Assembly (NCBI GenBank): GCA_001466705.2
Contig: LATX02000201.1
Span: forward strand, 124,001 to 188,000
DNA: 64,000 nucleotides
DNA from: Moniliophthora roreri
Lineage: Eukaryota > Basidiomycota > Agaricomycetes > Agaricales > Marasmiaceae
Reading direction: 5' to 3'
The position numbers and the translations under genes were made by a program. The notes beneath the pieces are model-generated. The model made no database searches. It saw only the letters and a program-made list of their open reading frames with translations, and was not told the DNA's origin. Each line of letters starts with the position of its first letter. Positions within the stretch are counted from its first letter, which is position 1. Positions 23,957 through 36,169 of the stretch are shown piece by piece.

Positions 23957-24040
23957 TAATCTCGCTTACCATCCGGGCGCAAATTCCCCAGGAACTGGGG
24001 GTATTGTGTTCGGCCCTTGCCGAGCACACATAACACGTAA
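23957..24040 (+). repeat. Inverted repeat, left arm
   Basis: TAATCTCGCTTACCATCCGG, CAAATTCCCCAG-AACTGGGGG and TTGCCGAGCACAC blocks recur in reverse complement at 24625-24743, where a 35-bp GC-rich insertion separates the blocks. About 580 bp lie between the arms. It may be the ends of a non-autonomous DNA element. Confidence 0.6.
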
Positions 24041-24624
24041 CTCAGCTTTCATCGCTTCACGGTCGCGTTCATAGTCGCGCGTATTCTTCTCATTTTGTTG
24101 TCTGCTATGCATGTCAACAATACACCTCAATCATGCACTCGTCCTCGTGAGATGCACATAAATGTGCCACCTATCAATATATCACCCCTCAACAACCCTG
24201 GATTACATAAGCAGGATAGCCTCCGACACGGCTTCATATACACCCTCATTCATCTGCGAGAACCCTTCCAAATACAGCCGAAACACTCATAAGGTCACCT
24301 TTACTCCAAGCTCTTGATAGAACACCCGAGTCTATTTCCATGGAGCACTGAACAGATCAAATGTGTAATCAGGATCATCTATGTCGAGAAATGTATGCGA
24401 AGGAGAGCTGGAGGGTGCAACTGATCTGACCTCGGCCTCCTCGTCATTGGCCTCGACAGGAAGGATTCTAGCAGCTGTTGACAGGGCTCTTCAATGCTCA
24501 AGCCACTACAGATGGACATTTGCAGCTTCTATAACAAAGATCACAAAATAATTATACTGTGGACATACATGCGGCACCAGAGAGCATGCTCTATATGAAT
24601 AACAACCGAGCAGGCTCTCTCTAA

Positions 24625-24743
24625 CGTTACGTGTGCTCGGCAAAGGCTGAACGCAACATCCCCCGTTTCTGGGGAGTTTGCATCCGGACGGCTACGGCTG
24701 CAGCCGGGTTCCCTTTTAGCAGCCGGATGGTAAGCGAGACTAA
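24625..24743 (-). repeat. Inverted repeat, right arm
   Basis: Reverse-complement partner of 23957-24040. It contains an extra palindromic CGGCTGCAGCCG-type segment that the left arm lacks. Confidence 0.6.
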
Positions 24744-24894
24744 TTTCAACGTTTCGGTATCAGACAAAAATCATGGTCTGGGCGAACGGCCTTTCTGGAA
24801 GCTTTCAGAGGTCCTTAGGAGCCCTAGAACCAAGTAGAGAGGTCGACTAATTGGTATTTGGTCAGGTGTTGTCGGACCTATCCGAAATGACAGT

Positions 24895-26494
24895 TTAGTT
24901 GCCGCCCTCGGCGATATTCACGACTTGGAACCGCTTGGGAATCGCAACGCAGCCTCGTTCCATTTGGGCACGCTCCGAGAGCTCCTTCATGACGGTGTAT
25001 TGTCTACCGTACACTTCATGTACACTTCCGTAAATATTTTGGAGCGAAGAGAAGCAGAGGCAACCCTCATCGGCCAGATTATTCTCCTGCCGTAAAGCTG
25101 GTTTTCTCTTTGTTATTCCTTTGAAGAAGGGGTGCATTATGTATCCAAAAAAAAAAAAAAGAGCCATGATGTGAGGTCTGATGAGAGAATCCTTGATATG
25201 TGAAGCGTGGACTTACCATCATTGAGGGAAACCCCGATATCAGAGCAGGCCTCGCGATATCGTGTCCGCCAGTTTTATTGCTGACACACTTGTGAGCAGT
25301 TGAATGAGGGAAAGCAGCCAGTACAATGCTTGTACTCGAGGGACCTTTTGAGAAGACGGTCAATGTGAGAGCATTGTCGCATTGCCATCAATAACAGTCT
25401 ACGACAAGGTATGTTGAACATACACACCTTCCTGTTGTTACAAGAGCCATTCTCGCAGTTGTCGTTATAATGTACATCGTAGCCCTTAATCTGAAGGCTT
25501 CCCTATCAACAAGATCCTCTAGCACAATTCTCAGGCAGTCATCGTCTTTCAGCGATTCGATAGCCTCCTTCAGGGCCTTCGCATCCCTGACGATGCGATT
25601 AAGAATGCAACGATGAATGAGGAACGGCCGTGCCAATGACTCGGACGTCGGCGTAGGCCCTCGACACCATTGTTTCCGGTTTGTTACCGGCCGGCTGTGG
25701 TACTTGGTCAAAATAACATCAAAGACCTCGATGACCCACGTATATCCATCGCGTACAAGAGCAGGGAGACAGCGGCAGCGCTCGATGAAGATGTCCGTAC
25801 ATGTTGCATATTCTCGGGAACGGTAGCATGCTGGATATGCGGTTCATGGTGAACGTGACCCATTAATCCCACCTTTTGCCGCTATGACAAGCGACATATA
25901 AGGAATCTGGCAGGCGACGATACCAAGATGGATGAGAGACATGGCGAGAGTACCACCATCAAGGTCGGCATCTGTACGATGCAATTCTTGGACGAGAAGT
26001 GTGATAGTGGATTCTGCGATGCTGTCCATGCTTTTTCTAGGGGCAAGACAGAATCGTCAGAATCGCCTGAGGATCTCCGGGTTGTAGGAGCAACGCAGGA
26101 CGACTGGGAAGCCGAGGTGACATATCTCCATGAGATGGAAGGCCAATTTGGACGTAATGGGTATGAAGCGAGAGATTCGTGGATGAGTTGTCCTGAGTCC
26201 GCCCAGGAGTGACCTTGCGAAGTATGGTCATGGTTGCAGAGACCAGCCATAGCAGCAGTCTTCGAAAAATCTTGCCTGGCTGGCTGAGCTGAGGAGCATC
26301 CCCACTGGAATCTGCATCCAAAATGTAAAGCTATACAGACAGCATTGACCTTTGTCAGTGAGGTAGGCCACACACTCATGAATGACTTTCAAGAAGTGTG
26401 TGTCGTTGGGCTCGAGATCTCGCGGGCCTTTGAGCATTTCAGCTGCCGGGATAGCCGACTTCGCGGAAGCCGCGTCTGGCTGCGAACGATCCAT
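24895..26494 (-). pseudogene. MYND-type zinc-finger protein gene, probably broken
   Basis: Minus-strand exons starting at ATG 26494 encode an alpha-helical protein in the style of the large agaricomycete MYND-finger family. Segments include DTHFLKVIHECVAYLTDKG, MDSIAESTITLLVQELHRTD, TDIFIERCRCLPALVRDGYT and IVRDAKALKEAIESLKDDD. Near 25230-25310 comes C-T-G-C, then N-C-S-Q-V-C-Q-Q, N-W and E-A-C, the back half of a MYND finger. That frame is cut by TAA at 25275-25277, and the expected zinc-ligand His is Tyr. A 14-T run (minus strand, 25148-25161) lies in the next exon. The protein ends QVVNIAEGGN at 24895. Not every intron could be fixed, so an unusual splice avoiding the stop remains possible. 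Confidence 0.5.
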
Positions 26495-27739
26495 GACTTT
26501 AGGAAGGGACACGAGATTTTGGGTGAGTGGAGAAGAGGTTGTCTATGACACATTTCGATATTCATCACTAGCTCGCGATGTATAGTCTTTGTAAACTTCA
26601 TTTTCAGTATCACGACGAGCAGGATACAGTATGGCACGCACTGTGTTCTCCTTCTCCATGAATGGGTGAAGTGGAAGTCAAGGCTGAGTTGCGAGCGAGG
26701 GGCTTGATGGCTTCCTCAGGAGCATCAATTCGGATGTCCAGATTCCAAGCAGAGCTCCCGTTTCCTCGATATTTTTCTCGATATTGCCGTGAGTTCCATC
26801 TCAGGTTTTGCGCGGTTGGGATGTGCCAGGGAAATCCATATTCCCGCCAAGCACACCCCACGCCCGAAGCTTCTCCAGAAGATAACGAAACATTGGAAAT
26901 TCAAGATTGCGAACCACCCGAGACCTGAATACAACAGGTATGAGAAGTATCTGGGCATTTTTGAGATGTAACAGTCAGAACGTATTTTCCTGAGGAGCAA
27001 TGTAAAGTGTACCCATCGAGCGCGCTCTTCATTGCAGCAATGAAATCATAACACACGAACGACAATATTCCGTCCGCTCCGTGAAGGCCCGGGATTAATT
27101 GGAAAATGCATTGATGGTTGGAGTGAAGAAACGTCACCGACATTCCGAACGTCTTGCCTCTTACCATCACTTGACCACCTGCTCGTCCCCTCGGACTCAT
27201 ACCGCACGCCCACACTGGTAATACCATGTAAGTGATTCGTCTCATTTGGTAATGCCGTTTGTGCTGATTTCTGATAATAGTATAACCAGTAAAGCTACCG
27301 CAACTCGGGCAGAGTGGGAAATGTTGGACATTCGGAGAGAAAATTCGAGAGCCAACCTACATTATGTCCCAAGCAGCAGGGCAAATAGTTATTGGGTCGC
27401 AGTTGGGAAGACGAATGGGGGGAGCTGGAGGAGACTAGGGTGAAGCTGGAGTGGATGCGATATTGGTCTTGGCCGAGTCTGGGCGTTCTCTCTACCACCT
27501 CGACGACGACGGCAGGCGATACCTAAAACTCAGGTCTCAACGAGGGGTTAGCCCACTTATGTGAGTATGCTTATGATTTATCTGAATTTATCTTTGATGT
27601 GGTTGTCAGTTAACGTTGACCCAATGACCGTGGCATTTGACCGGCCCTACATCTTCGCGGGTACCTGGTAAATATTGTCTTTCACCCACCACCATCAACA
27701 TCAGCTCACAGTCCTCTTTCACATTCTCCCCGATTGCTG
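26495..27739. other. Unresolved interval
   Basis: Minus-strand frames between 26600 and 27250 are open for up to about 110 codons but show no domain and no clear junctions. They could be a 5' part of the MYND gene or a separate decayed gene. No other feature was seen. Confidence 0.3.
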
Positions 27740-28802
27740 ATGCATCATAAAACGCCATTTTCATCATCAAAGCTCCCGCCAGAGCTCTGCGACATCATCA
27801 TCGACCACTTGGAGAGTGACTGGACTTCCTTATCAGTTTGCGCCCTCGTATGCAAATCCTGGTTACCGCGTTCCCGTTCGTTGCTTTTCCCAGAATCCTT
27901 CACGTTCAAGCTCCGCCGGAGCAACATCCACAAGTTCCGCACATCACTCGAATCCCCCTACGCCAGCATAACCCCATTCATCCGACGTATCGCCGTATTC
28001 AGCCCATGGATCAAAGACACCGTTCTCTTTGACGAGCTCGAACACGTCGTTCTCCATTTAGTACCCCGTTTAAATGGTATATCATTCACCGCGTACCCGG
28101 ACCAAATTCTTCGCAAACCACAGCTTATACGATGTCTTTCGAGGACGATTACATCGTTTTCTTTGCGATGCGATTCGGGTAGCGTGGACGAGGGACTGGA
28201 TGGTCGGGAGATTCTGCAACTTCTCAAACCATTCAGTGAGCGTTTGGAGAATCTCGAGCTGGAACTTGATACCCTGGGCATATGGCTCGCACAGCCCATT
28301 CAAGCATACGCTCTCTTCCCTCACATGCACCTAAAGCACCTTCGTCGGTTACGCCTGTCGGTCCCGTGGAACAGTATACTCCCGTGGTTTCTCGTTCCGA
28401 ATTTCATGGAGCTTCCGGTGTTGAGCGTGCTTGTGGTTGACATTGGTAACACGCAGACTAGAGCAGGGAGTTATCATTTGCTGCAGGCGTTTTTGGATCG
28501 GTTGTGTTCGAGAACAGTGGAGGAGATGGAGTTTCGGTTTTATTATGGGTCTTTACCTCGTGAGTTTTTGCTTCTCTTGGTCGTGGACGACGTCGCTGAC
28601 CTCTTCTTCGTGTTTAGCTATTGACCTCAGAAATTTTGGATTGCTTCGTTCATTGGTTTTGAAAGGGTGGCATTATGATGATATGGGTATTGAAAATGGG
28701 CGGAGAAGGGTCAACGATATGCTTGCTTCTGTGCCGAAGGAGAGAAAAGTCCATGTTTATGTGAAGGATGAAGTGAAGGTGATTATCAGGCGGAAACATT
28801 AG
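27740..28802 (+). CDS. F-box-like protein 4
   Basis: Two exons, 27740-28559 and 28618-28802 (334 residues). The first in-frame ATG is at 27740. The F-box motif is LPPELCDIIIDHLESDWTSL then CALVCKSWLPRSRSLLF, followed by PESFTFKLRRSN, which is close to F-box gene 1 (PESFIFTFGDH). The intron is at the family position, and exon 2 begins PIDLRNFGLLRS. The C-terminal segment is shorter than in the other three copies. Confidence 0.87.
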
Positions 28803-29712
28803 AGCAATGATTCCTCATTGGATGGAGTGTACCGCCCAGGAGCGATTGTAGTGGAACTAGCTCACCGGAGAATACACGACTACGGAATTGAACGCGTGTC
28901 ATTTTATCATCGATGTATCCATATACCTATCTTCATCGCGATGTACCGCTCTATCATACTGTATGTATAACGATATTAGGTAGACTCGCGTTCGCCGTGT
29001 GCACGTGAATTCATTTGTATCTGATATGGTGTTGTAATAGGGCTAAGGGTCCCAAGGGAACACGCATCCATGTGGCGAACGCGGATGGTCACGAGCCTAC
29101 GATTCAGGCGCTCCATTCGCAATAGTCTAGTCATCCCACCGAGCGGAGCCACAAATCCTGCTTCCAAATCCTGCCTCAAAATCTCGGGAAGATTGGGTCC
29201 AATTAAATGCCAAACGCTTGTACGGGGCCAAGTCCAGCATGGTGCAAGAATGATATTCAGAACAGACATAGAGTCAGAATCAACGGGGCCTGATGCAATT
29301 TCGTACCCAACTTCACTTCGTTTATCAACCGCCCTAGGCGGTATCAGTAAGTCGGCATCGATCATTTCGGCATATTTCGGCATATTAGGCATTTTCGGCT
29401 TTTCCAAAAGGTAAAACGCCAAAATGCCAAGTTTGTCCCAGGAGGTCTAGTAAGACTTAAGTCAATATATTGCCCTACTGATGGCCCTGGCCATACGCTG
29501 CACAAAACCGAAATGGAGTGCTATTCAACCTTCACACACTGTCTTTTCACCAATTGCATGTAGATTGAATCGTTACAGCTTTTAGTTGTAAATGTAATTA
29601 TCCCCAAAATCCGCAGCCTGAAACCCAAAAAAGCGTGAAAAAGAGAACGAAACAAACGAAGAATGAACCGTATCACAGAAAGTACCGAGTTAACGACGAA
29701 GACTCGGGAAGA
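28803..29712. other. Intergenic with overlapping open frames
   Basis: Two long overlapping frames on opposite strands (about 28976-29422) have no recognisable domain and no supporting splice structure; they are most likely chance. Nothing else was seen. Confidence 0.35.
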
Positions 29713-32700
29713 TTAATACGTATATCCTGAGGCTTCAGCCAAAGGCAAGAACGCACACTCAGTGACCAATCCACCTGTGATAGTAGCCTGATATTGAGGG
29801 TCCTGCAGCACCTTGACACCAGCGTCGATGTCCTGGACCAAGAATAATTTCGACCATTGCTTGTCGCCATAAACGCATACTACCGGGTAGTAATACATCT
29901 CCGGATCGGTGGACGAGGTCGTAGCGAGCAAAACCTCAACAGGTTGATTTGAGGCGTCGTTGACTTCGTAGCGGTTGAAAGTGATGTAAACCGAGGTCGA
30001 TGGCGTCTCATCAACGGAAGCAAGCCTGACACGACTGACGCCAAGGTTCTGGAGGGTGTCGACGTAGGCGTGAAGGTAGCGAGGATTGGTGTCGTCGAAA
30101 TAATCACCATAAATCATCTCGTCCTCGACAGCAAAGAAGTTGCTGTTGTCGAAATCTGCACTTTTCCCAGGGATGACATAAAGATTACCTGTCATGAATC
30201 AAGTTAGAATTAGCTGGTCATTTTGGAAGGATAGTGTAACGAAAACGTACCGTTGTTATTCCATTTTATTTCAAGTGTTCCGTCCAAGGAACCAATGCTG
30301 ATACGTCCATCATAGGTGGTGTTATCAACCGTGGTCGCATTTTTATTCCCGTAAAAGTAGTCGCTCTGCAGCGTGGAATTATCATAGGTAGGAGTAGGAA
30401 GGCTAACGGTAGTGTTCGAAGAGTTGTCAGTGGAAGTCGTATTGCTAGCATTCGTCGAATTGGAAACGATGGAAGGTGAACCCGTCGTGATAGTGGAGTT
30501 CGAAGAGGGGTCAGCTGCATTCGGATTGGCAGGATTCGTCGAATTCGAAGTGGTGGAAGATGGATTCGTGTTCGAGCCCGTGGTCGTACCGGCACCATTC
30601 GAACCGGTCAACACCTGCGATGGCGTACGCGAGCTGTAAACAAAAGTCAGTTTTCTCCTAATCTCGACAAGAAACAAGTGAGACCCACAATCCAAGGTCA
30701 ACACACTTCTGATACGCCTTATCCAAGACGATCGGATCACTCATATCTGTAACCTTCTCAGGCCCATTGGTGAGCTTCAACCCATACTGAACCGAGTTCT
30801 TTAACGAAAGCGTGATCTCCACACCAGTTGGGCAAAGAGCTGCATTGCCCTTCGGCTCCGTAGAACCGAACGCTGAAGCAGCTTCGATCGTAGCGGAAGG
30901 AACTTCCTTAAGGGAAACACCACGCGTGAACTTGCCGTTGAGGATGTCGACGGACACTTCGAGCGCAACGATAGCGCTAACGCTGGCAGAGAGATCGATC
31001 TGTCCCCCAGCGTCGTGGTTGTAGGTGATTCTGGGTGTAGTCCAGCCTTGGAAACCGGTCGAGCTACCGACAAGGTCAATGGTGTTGGTGATCTTGTCCC
31101 AGTCCATGGCTATGTGTCCCATCATGTACCCGTTCGCGTTGATACTGTAAGTGTGACCGACGGAGAAAACGAGTTGTGGTCCTGGTAATATATAGTATTG
31201 TCGGTATTGTCAACTATTTGATTATAAAGTAGGGATAGTGCATACCGATATTGATAACACCCTTGACACTGAGCGGAGCAAGGGGAACGGAGAAGATCTT
31301 GGTAGGGTCAGGTGTGTAATTATCAGAGTATGACGCTATATTGAACTCTATTAGTTAAACTGCCTCAACACCGCATGTGAGACACACACCAATGATTCCC
31401 AGACCAAAGCCAGCATGAGCATCACCATTCGCAGTGAATTGTCCCGCCGTAAGGCCCCCGGTAAGCGAAAAGACAATCTTTGAATCAAACGCCAATTTCC
31501 CCGAGGCACCACATTGAATGCAATAGATGTTGATCTCTCCTTTATCACCCTTCTTGTTCCAAAGCAAGTTGGATACGCCCCACTTGGGTCCACGGACAGG
31601 AGTGAGATCGACCAGACCGTATTGAGGAGCCATATTGAGAGAGAGGGTAGTCGTGCTGTTAGCGTAAAGTGAGTCGGCTTGAAGATCCAACTGCAATCTG
31701 AATGCTTACAAAGGATGCCACTCAGCGCTAGTGTATTTTGAGACCGTGTCATACGCAGCGCCAAGGGTGTCACGAAGAAACTGGGTGGATTTATCGACAA
31801 TATCGTCGAGCTTTTTCGCGACAACGGGAGGGAGAACCTTCTTGGCTTCTTGATAAAGAGGCTAACGGAAACAGCCATTATGGTCAGAATTATTTTTCCA
31901 TAAACAAAAAATCGAATACCTGAGCAATCTTCTCCTTGACGAATTTCCCGATGCTAGAGAAGATGCCACGCTTATCCAAGTCACGCCTAGTCAGCCCAGA
32001 GAGTGTTTGTGCGTCAACACCAGGGAAGAGTTGCGCCAGATTCATGTGGTCAACATCCATGTAGCCGATCTTTCGATCAAGGCAAATATCAAAATCCTCG
32101 TTCTGTATGGATTAGATAGAAAGTCAGAATGCATTCAGATTATGAGATATATAGAAGCTTACAGATAAGCATCCAGTGGAGTTGCCGTTGGTAATGGCCG
32201 AAGAGACGGTTCCGTTGGAGGGAGTTGTCGAGTTCGTCGAAGTCGAGTTGAACGAGTTGAAGGTGGCTCCAGACCCAGTTTGGACAGCTTCACTACTCGT
32301 CTGGTTCAAAAACCCGTGTCCCAGATCCAACGTCACGTTCGCAGATGGGTGGACAATGTCTACTAAAGTGAGAGATTTGAACGCTCCGACAATAGTCAAG
32401 TCCGCCTCCGACGTATTGATGCTTGCAACGAGGAGGTAAGCATGATCCGTCGTACTGTTGCTTGCAATCCCGCCGACTGTGGACGTGATGAGCAACACGG
32501 GTCCGGATGTGCTGCGCCAGTTGGCGGCGAGAGCGAGTAACGCGTCGCGAGAGGTCAGCTTGATGGTGACGTTCGTAGAAGTGGACGAGATGGACGAGAT
32601 GAGAGCGGAATGGTCGAGTATGACGGTAGGGTATAGCGCGTTCGGGATTGTGAGAAGCGCATACGAGGTGGGAGCGGTAGCTGAAGACAAAGGGTCAGAA

Positions 32701-33276
32701 ATAAAAGATGAAGTTTTGACAATCAGAGTACTCACGATCCGTTTGATCATGCTGATAGAACATTTGAGCCGTGCTGTTCGCCACGAGATTGTTCGTTGAA
32801 TGCAGGTTCAATCCAGGGATGGGCGAGGGGACGAGTGACGTATAGGCACCAGCTGGGATAGCTCCGGTCGAGTTACCAAAGTCGTAATAGTTGTTGTAGT
32901 TATTCACGACATTGTTAGTCGTGTATGTGTTATACACAACCCCGGAACCAGAGCCATAGTTGGATGCAGGAGCGCTGAGTGCGTTTGTCCCGGCCGATGA
33001 GGAAGTTGATGAGAAAGATGCAGGAGAGGAAGGGGGAGAAGAGGATAAGGATGAGGAAGATGAAGAGGAAGAGGAAGAGAGTGAAGCGCCATCGTCAAGA
33101 TCGATATCAACCTCAAATGTGACCTTTTCGCCCGAATCAGTGAGGGTCGAAATCACCACAGACGTGTCGTGTTCGATTCCGTGCAGTCCCATTTTGACAT
33201 TGCTGTCTTTGGGACTAGGAACTGCTGAAACGCGTAGGGCAAGGAGTGTGAATGAAAGGAGCGTGGAGCTAAGCAT
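29713..33276 (-). CDS. Secreted DUF7029/DUF7223-type protein
   Basis: Start ATG at 33276. The exons I could fix are 32736-33276, 32163-32680, 31920-32102, 31710-31861 and a fifth beginning at 31655; further exons end at TAA 29713. It has a signal peptide (MLSSTLLSFTLLALRVSAVP). Next comes an acidic/Ser segment with a long serine run, a domain with YPTVILDHSALISSI typical of the fungal DUF7029 module, and a conserved block with WGVSNLLWNKKG and INIYCIQCGASGKL typical of DUF7223. After that are a Thr/Asn/Ser-rich spacer and a C-terminal beta-rich part ending ASGYTY. Many N-glycosylation sites suggest a cell-surface or secreted protein. Function unknown; the DUF names are assigned from memory. 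A CTTATA box on the plus strand (TATAAG on the coding strand) at 33351-33356 lies about 75 bp upstream of the start. Confidence 0.75.
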
Positions 33277-34204
33277 AATGAGTGACAGATTCCGACCGGG
33301 GAAGAGAAGACTGGGGAGCCGTGTCTCTGCCAGAATTGTCTGCCAAGGCTCTTATACAAATTCCTTGGAGGCTTGTTGAGGGGGAAAACGATCCAGAACT
33401 CAGATGGAGCGATGAACTGACCGCTATCGAGCGCGTCTATCACAGGAGAAGATCGAGTGTGCCTAGAACTCCTAACCCAGGTCTTTGACAGCAATGTGCG
33501 GGCGATCAAAGCCGTTCACTCCTGTTTATCTTGAACCTGGGATAACATAAAACATCATTACTCGCCTGGAACTGCCGGTAAGCACAGACGGACTAGAGGA
33601 ACTCAATGCTACGCACCGGCATACAGAAATCTCACAAGTCCAAAACATACGTTCACAGTTCTTCGTTAGTACTTCGGTCGACAGAAGGACAGCGTCCGGC
33701 TCCTAACCTACATCTATTTCAGTATCTGGATCGTCGGAGGTTTAAAGCCCGGTCATATATTCAGTAGCTTAGAAAGAGGGCGTCACGATCGTTCGGAAAG
33801 CAATTTGTTGGCTGAACCTCCTGAATGTGTCTATGGTTCCCAGGTCCACTGTGATCTGAATCTTGCCGGCCATTTTCTGGGAGCAATGGGTGGGTCCCAG
33901 CGTTTATCTTTCAAGAACGTTGCACTTGTCGCTCCATCAGCTCCTGCCGCTCGCGTTTGAGATGTATATGAATATCCTTCCAAAAAATTCACGACACTCA
34001 CCTTATATTCAGCTTGGTCTCGCTAATTTATCTCACATTGCGCCTTCACAACCCCAGCTCCTGATTTTTTTTTCATCGCTGCTACTTGACTGCTATACAA
34101 GCCCGGGTTGCATCTGGAAACGGAAAATGAGCTCAGGATATCGGGTTAGCACAAGACTTGTACAATCACTGAATTGTCATTGGTTAAATGTCGGAATATC
34201 GTCC
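33277..34204. other. Intergenic, no gene seen
   Basis: Promoter side of the DUF7029/DUF7223 gene and 3' side of the chitin deacetylase gene. An open frame at 33863-34228 on the plus strand has no domain and overlaps the 3' end of the deacetylase gene; not accepted. Confidence 0.4.
33351..33356 (-). promoter_or_regulatory. TATA-like element of the DUF7029/DUF7223 gene
   Basis: TATAAG on the minus strand, 75 bp before the ATG, in a plausible promoter position. It is a short motif, so chance occurrence is possible. Confidence 0.35.
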
Positions 34205-36169
34205 TTAAGCACAGATCTCCACTACTAATGCTCCAAAAACTACCGCGATCCAAGCCCCCGCCCCGCCAAACCCTGTTGCCGCATTGAACGGAATATACTT
34301 TTTTGGATCACCCTCCGGTATCGTAGAGTTAAAAGCGCCACCAATTCCGCCACCTGTTAAATTTGCGCCGTTCGGCTGCAGAAGAGTGAGCTTAAGAGCA
34401 TGAGTATGAGTGGAGAATGATAACGTACCCCAATAGGTCTAGAAATGTCCTGGAACATACACGTGTCATCACGACAGAGGCATTCGCCTTTTATAGGATC
34501 CCAGAATAGAGTTGAGCAGTTGGCTGGTACTAGAATTTCGGCCGAGCGTTAGTTGAGCCTACGTAGCGAGTCCCTCACTTACGTCTATGTCTCGGCTGTG
34601 CACCATCCTCAACCTTCTGCGGCGGGTTGGGGTTTTCAACTGTTGGAGGTGTTACTGGACAGCCATACTGAAGACACAGCGTCAGCGATATCGCAAAACG
34701 AAAGATGATACTGACGCAGGTATAAAACGGGAACTCGTTAAAAGCACAATGGGCTAATGTTCCTTCTTCGTTAGCCGGGATACCGTTACATATGCTGAGG
34801 TTCGGGTCAATAGTAGGTGTAATGCATTTGAGCGGTTCGAAGGAGTCCAGCTGCGATAACGGTACGGGGTTCTGAGTATAGGCTAGCAGTTGCTCGGAGG
34901 AAACGATCCAGACTATAAAGCGGTTCAGTGATGTGAAGGGCAAGAACAGTGAGACAAACGTACCGTTCTGCTGCTCTTGTGCCCAGTCAAGGAAGTTATT
35001 AATCATAGCAATGGTATTGTTTGGCCTCGAAATGCCGGGATAAGTTAGCTATCTATTTCGTTAGCCTTGAAGACAACCAGGCCATGAGAGCACTCACTGA
35101 AAGATGTATAGGATGTGTATACAGCCCAATCGGTTGCCGGTTTCCATTATAATGTGCAGTAAAGGTTTCCTTCATGTACTCTAAAGTCGCTGTATTGTTC
35201 ACTTTAGAATTACCATTCGCAGTATCGCTGCACAAGAGCCATGTCATCAGCATCAGGGCGGCGAAAGAGACAACAGAAGGAGACACCCACAGCCATGGAT
35301 CCATTAAATGTGGTCCCGCTACACCTCTCTTGTCGAAAAACGCGTACATTGGTATCTCCCAGAACCCAGGCAGCTTCAGCTGTCCCTTGCAGGTTCCCTC
35401 GACCATCAAACAGTCATTCGCCATACCATAATCCAATGTATATGGCCAATACGCATCGCTAGCAGAGTCTGTGACGGGAATAGACGACGCCGCAGATGAG
35501 TCATAGGTAAACCCGGCCTGAACGAGTAAGCGAAGGGTATTGGCGGAGTAATTGAGGAAGGGTGCACGGAAACCTCGCATAGCGTTCAAAGGTATGCCGG
35601 CTAGAGCGTTGAGAGCGACAAGGTTGCCGTTGATCTCGTTGGCAGGTGGGTCGCCGACGTGTGTCATGGTATGGTCGGCGATTTCGTTCCCCGCGACATA
35701 CCAGTCTTCAAAGTGATCATTATCAGGGAATATAATGGAAGGCATCAACGACAGGAACATACCGGTGACAAGAGTATAGTTGGTGTAAGCAAGAGAGGTG
35801 TAGTATGTCATTTTGGGTCTACATCCGTTCGGATTCTTCCTGTGAGCTAGGAATTGGTTGACCGAGTCAAGGGTGTAAGACTGAATGGCATCGTCGGCGG
35901 TGAAAACGATAAATTGCGGTACATCTGACTAAACATGAAGAGATATCAGCATGGATCCTCACAGACAGTAAGGCACTCACCGCATTCAAACCTCCGGGAG
36001 GACTAGTACTCGCACAGTTACAGCTTGGTAACTTGCACTTTGAAGCGTCACAAATATATCCTGCGGCTTCAGAACTCGTCTGGGGCCCTGACACAACGCC
36101 ATCCTGGGCGAAGACCAACGAAGGGAGGATGCACGCCAAGAGAGACATAGGGAGGACCATAGTGAGCAT
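34205..36169 (-). CDS. Chitin deacetylase-like polysaccharide deacetylase (CE4)
   Basis: The start ATG at 36169 opens a signal peptide (MLTMVLPMSLLACILPSLVF). Exon 1 (35981-36169) holds a Cys-rich stretch, and exon 2 begins at 35928. CE4/NodB motifs are visible: FTADDAIQ (motif 1, second Asp retained), EIADHTMTH (metal-binding His-x3-His), RGFRAPFLNYS (motif 3), and later WEIPMYAFFD and GLYTHPIHL. The downstream exons FLDWAQEQQN, VWIVSSEQLLAYTQNPVP, ICNGIPANEEG and FPFYTCYGCP match the C-terminal block of fungal chitin deacetylase-like proteins. The last exon ends in a hydrophobic segment (GAGAWIAVVFGALVVEICA), suggesting a membrane or GPI anchor at the wall. The first Asp of TFDD is replaced by Ala (TADD), a known variant in this fungal clade; activity is not proven. 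Confidence 0.88.

Larger units (their letters stand above)
22961..24894. other. Repeat-bearing interval without gene
   Basis: Two direct copies of a CGTCTCAGAAGG-TTATCCGA-TTTCCCGC motif lie at 23074-23104 and 23230-23262. A larger inverted repeat is at 23957-24040 and 24625-24743. No gene model could be supported. Confidence 0.5.

Noticed and set aside
27734..27739. TTG start for F-box gene 4
   Set aside because: The in-frame ATG at 27740 is 6 bases downstream and sufficient.
28976..29422. Overlapping long open frames on both strands
   Set aside because: Neither has a domain, and mutual overlap makes at least one spurious; no evidence favours the other.
31690..31712. Apparent in-frame TAA, or a 12-nt intron, in the DUF7029/DUF7223 gene
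   Set aside because: A normal 54-bp intron with GTAAGC donor and CTAACAG acceptor (31656-31709) closes the frame, so no stop or micro-intron is needed.
32960..33379. Acidic protein on the plus strand, rich in Glu and Asp
   Set aside because: It is the antisense of the serine tract and 5' part of the DUF7029/DUF7223 gene.
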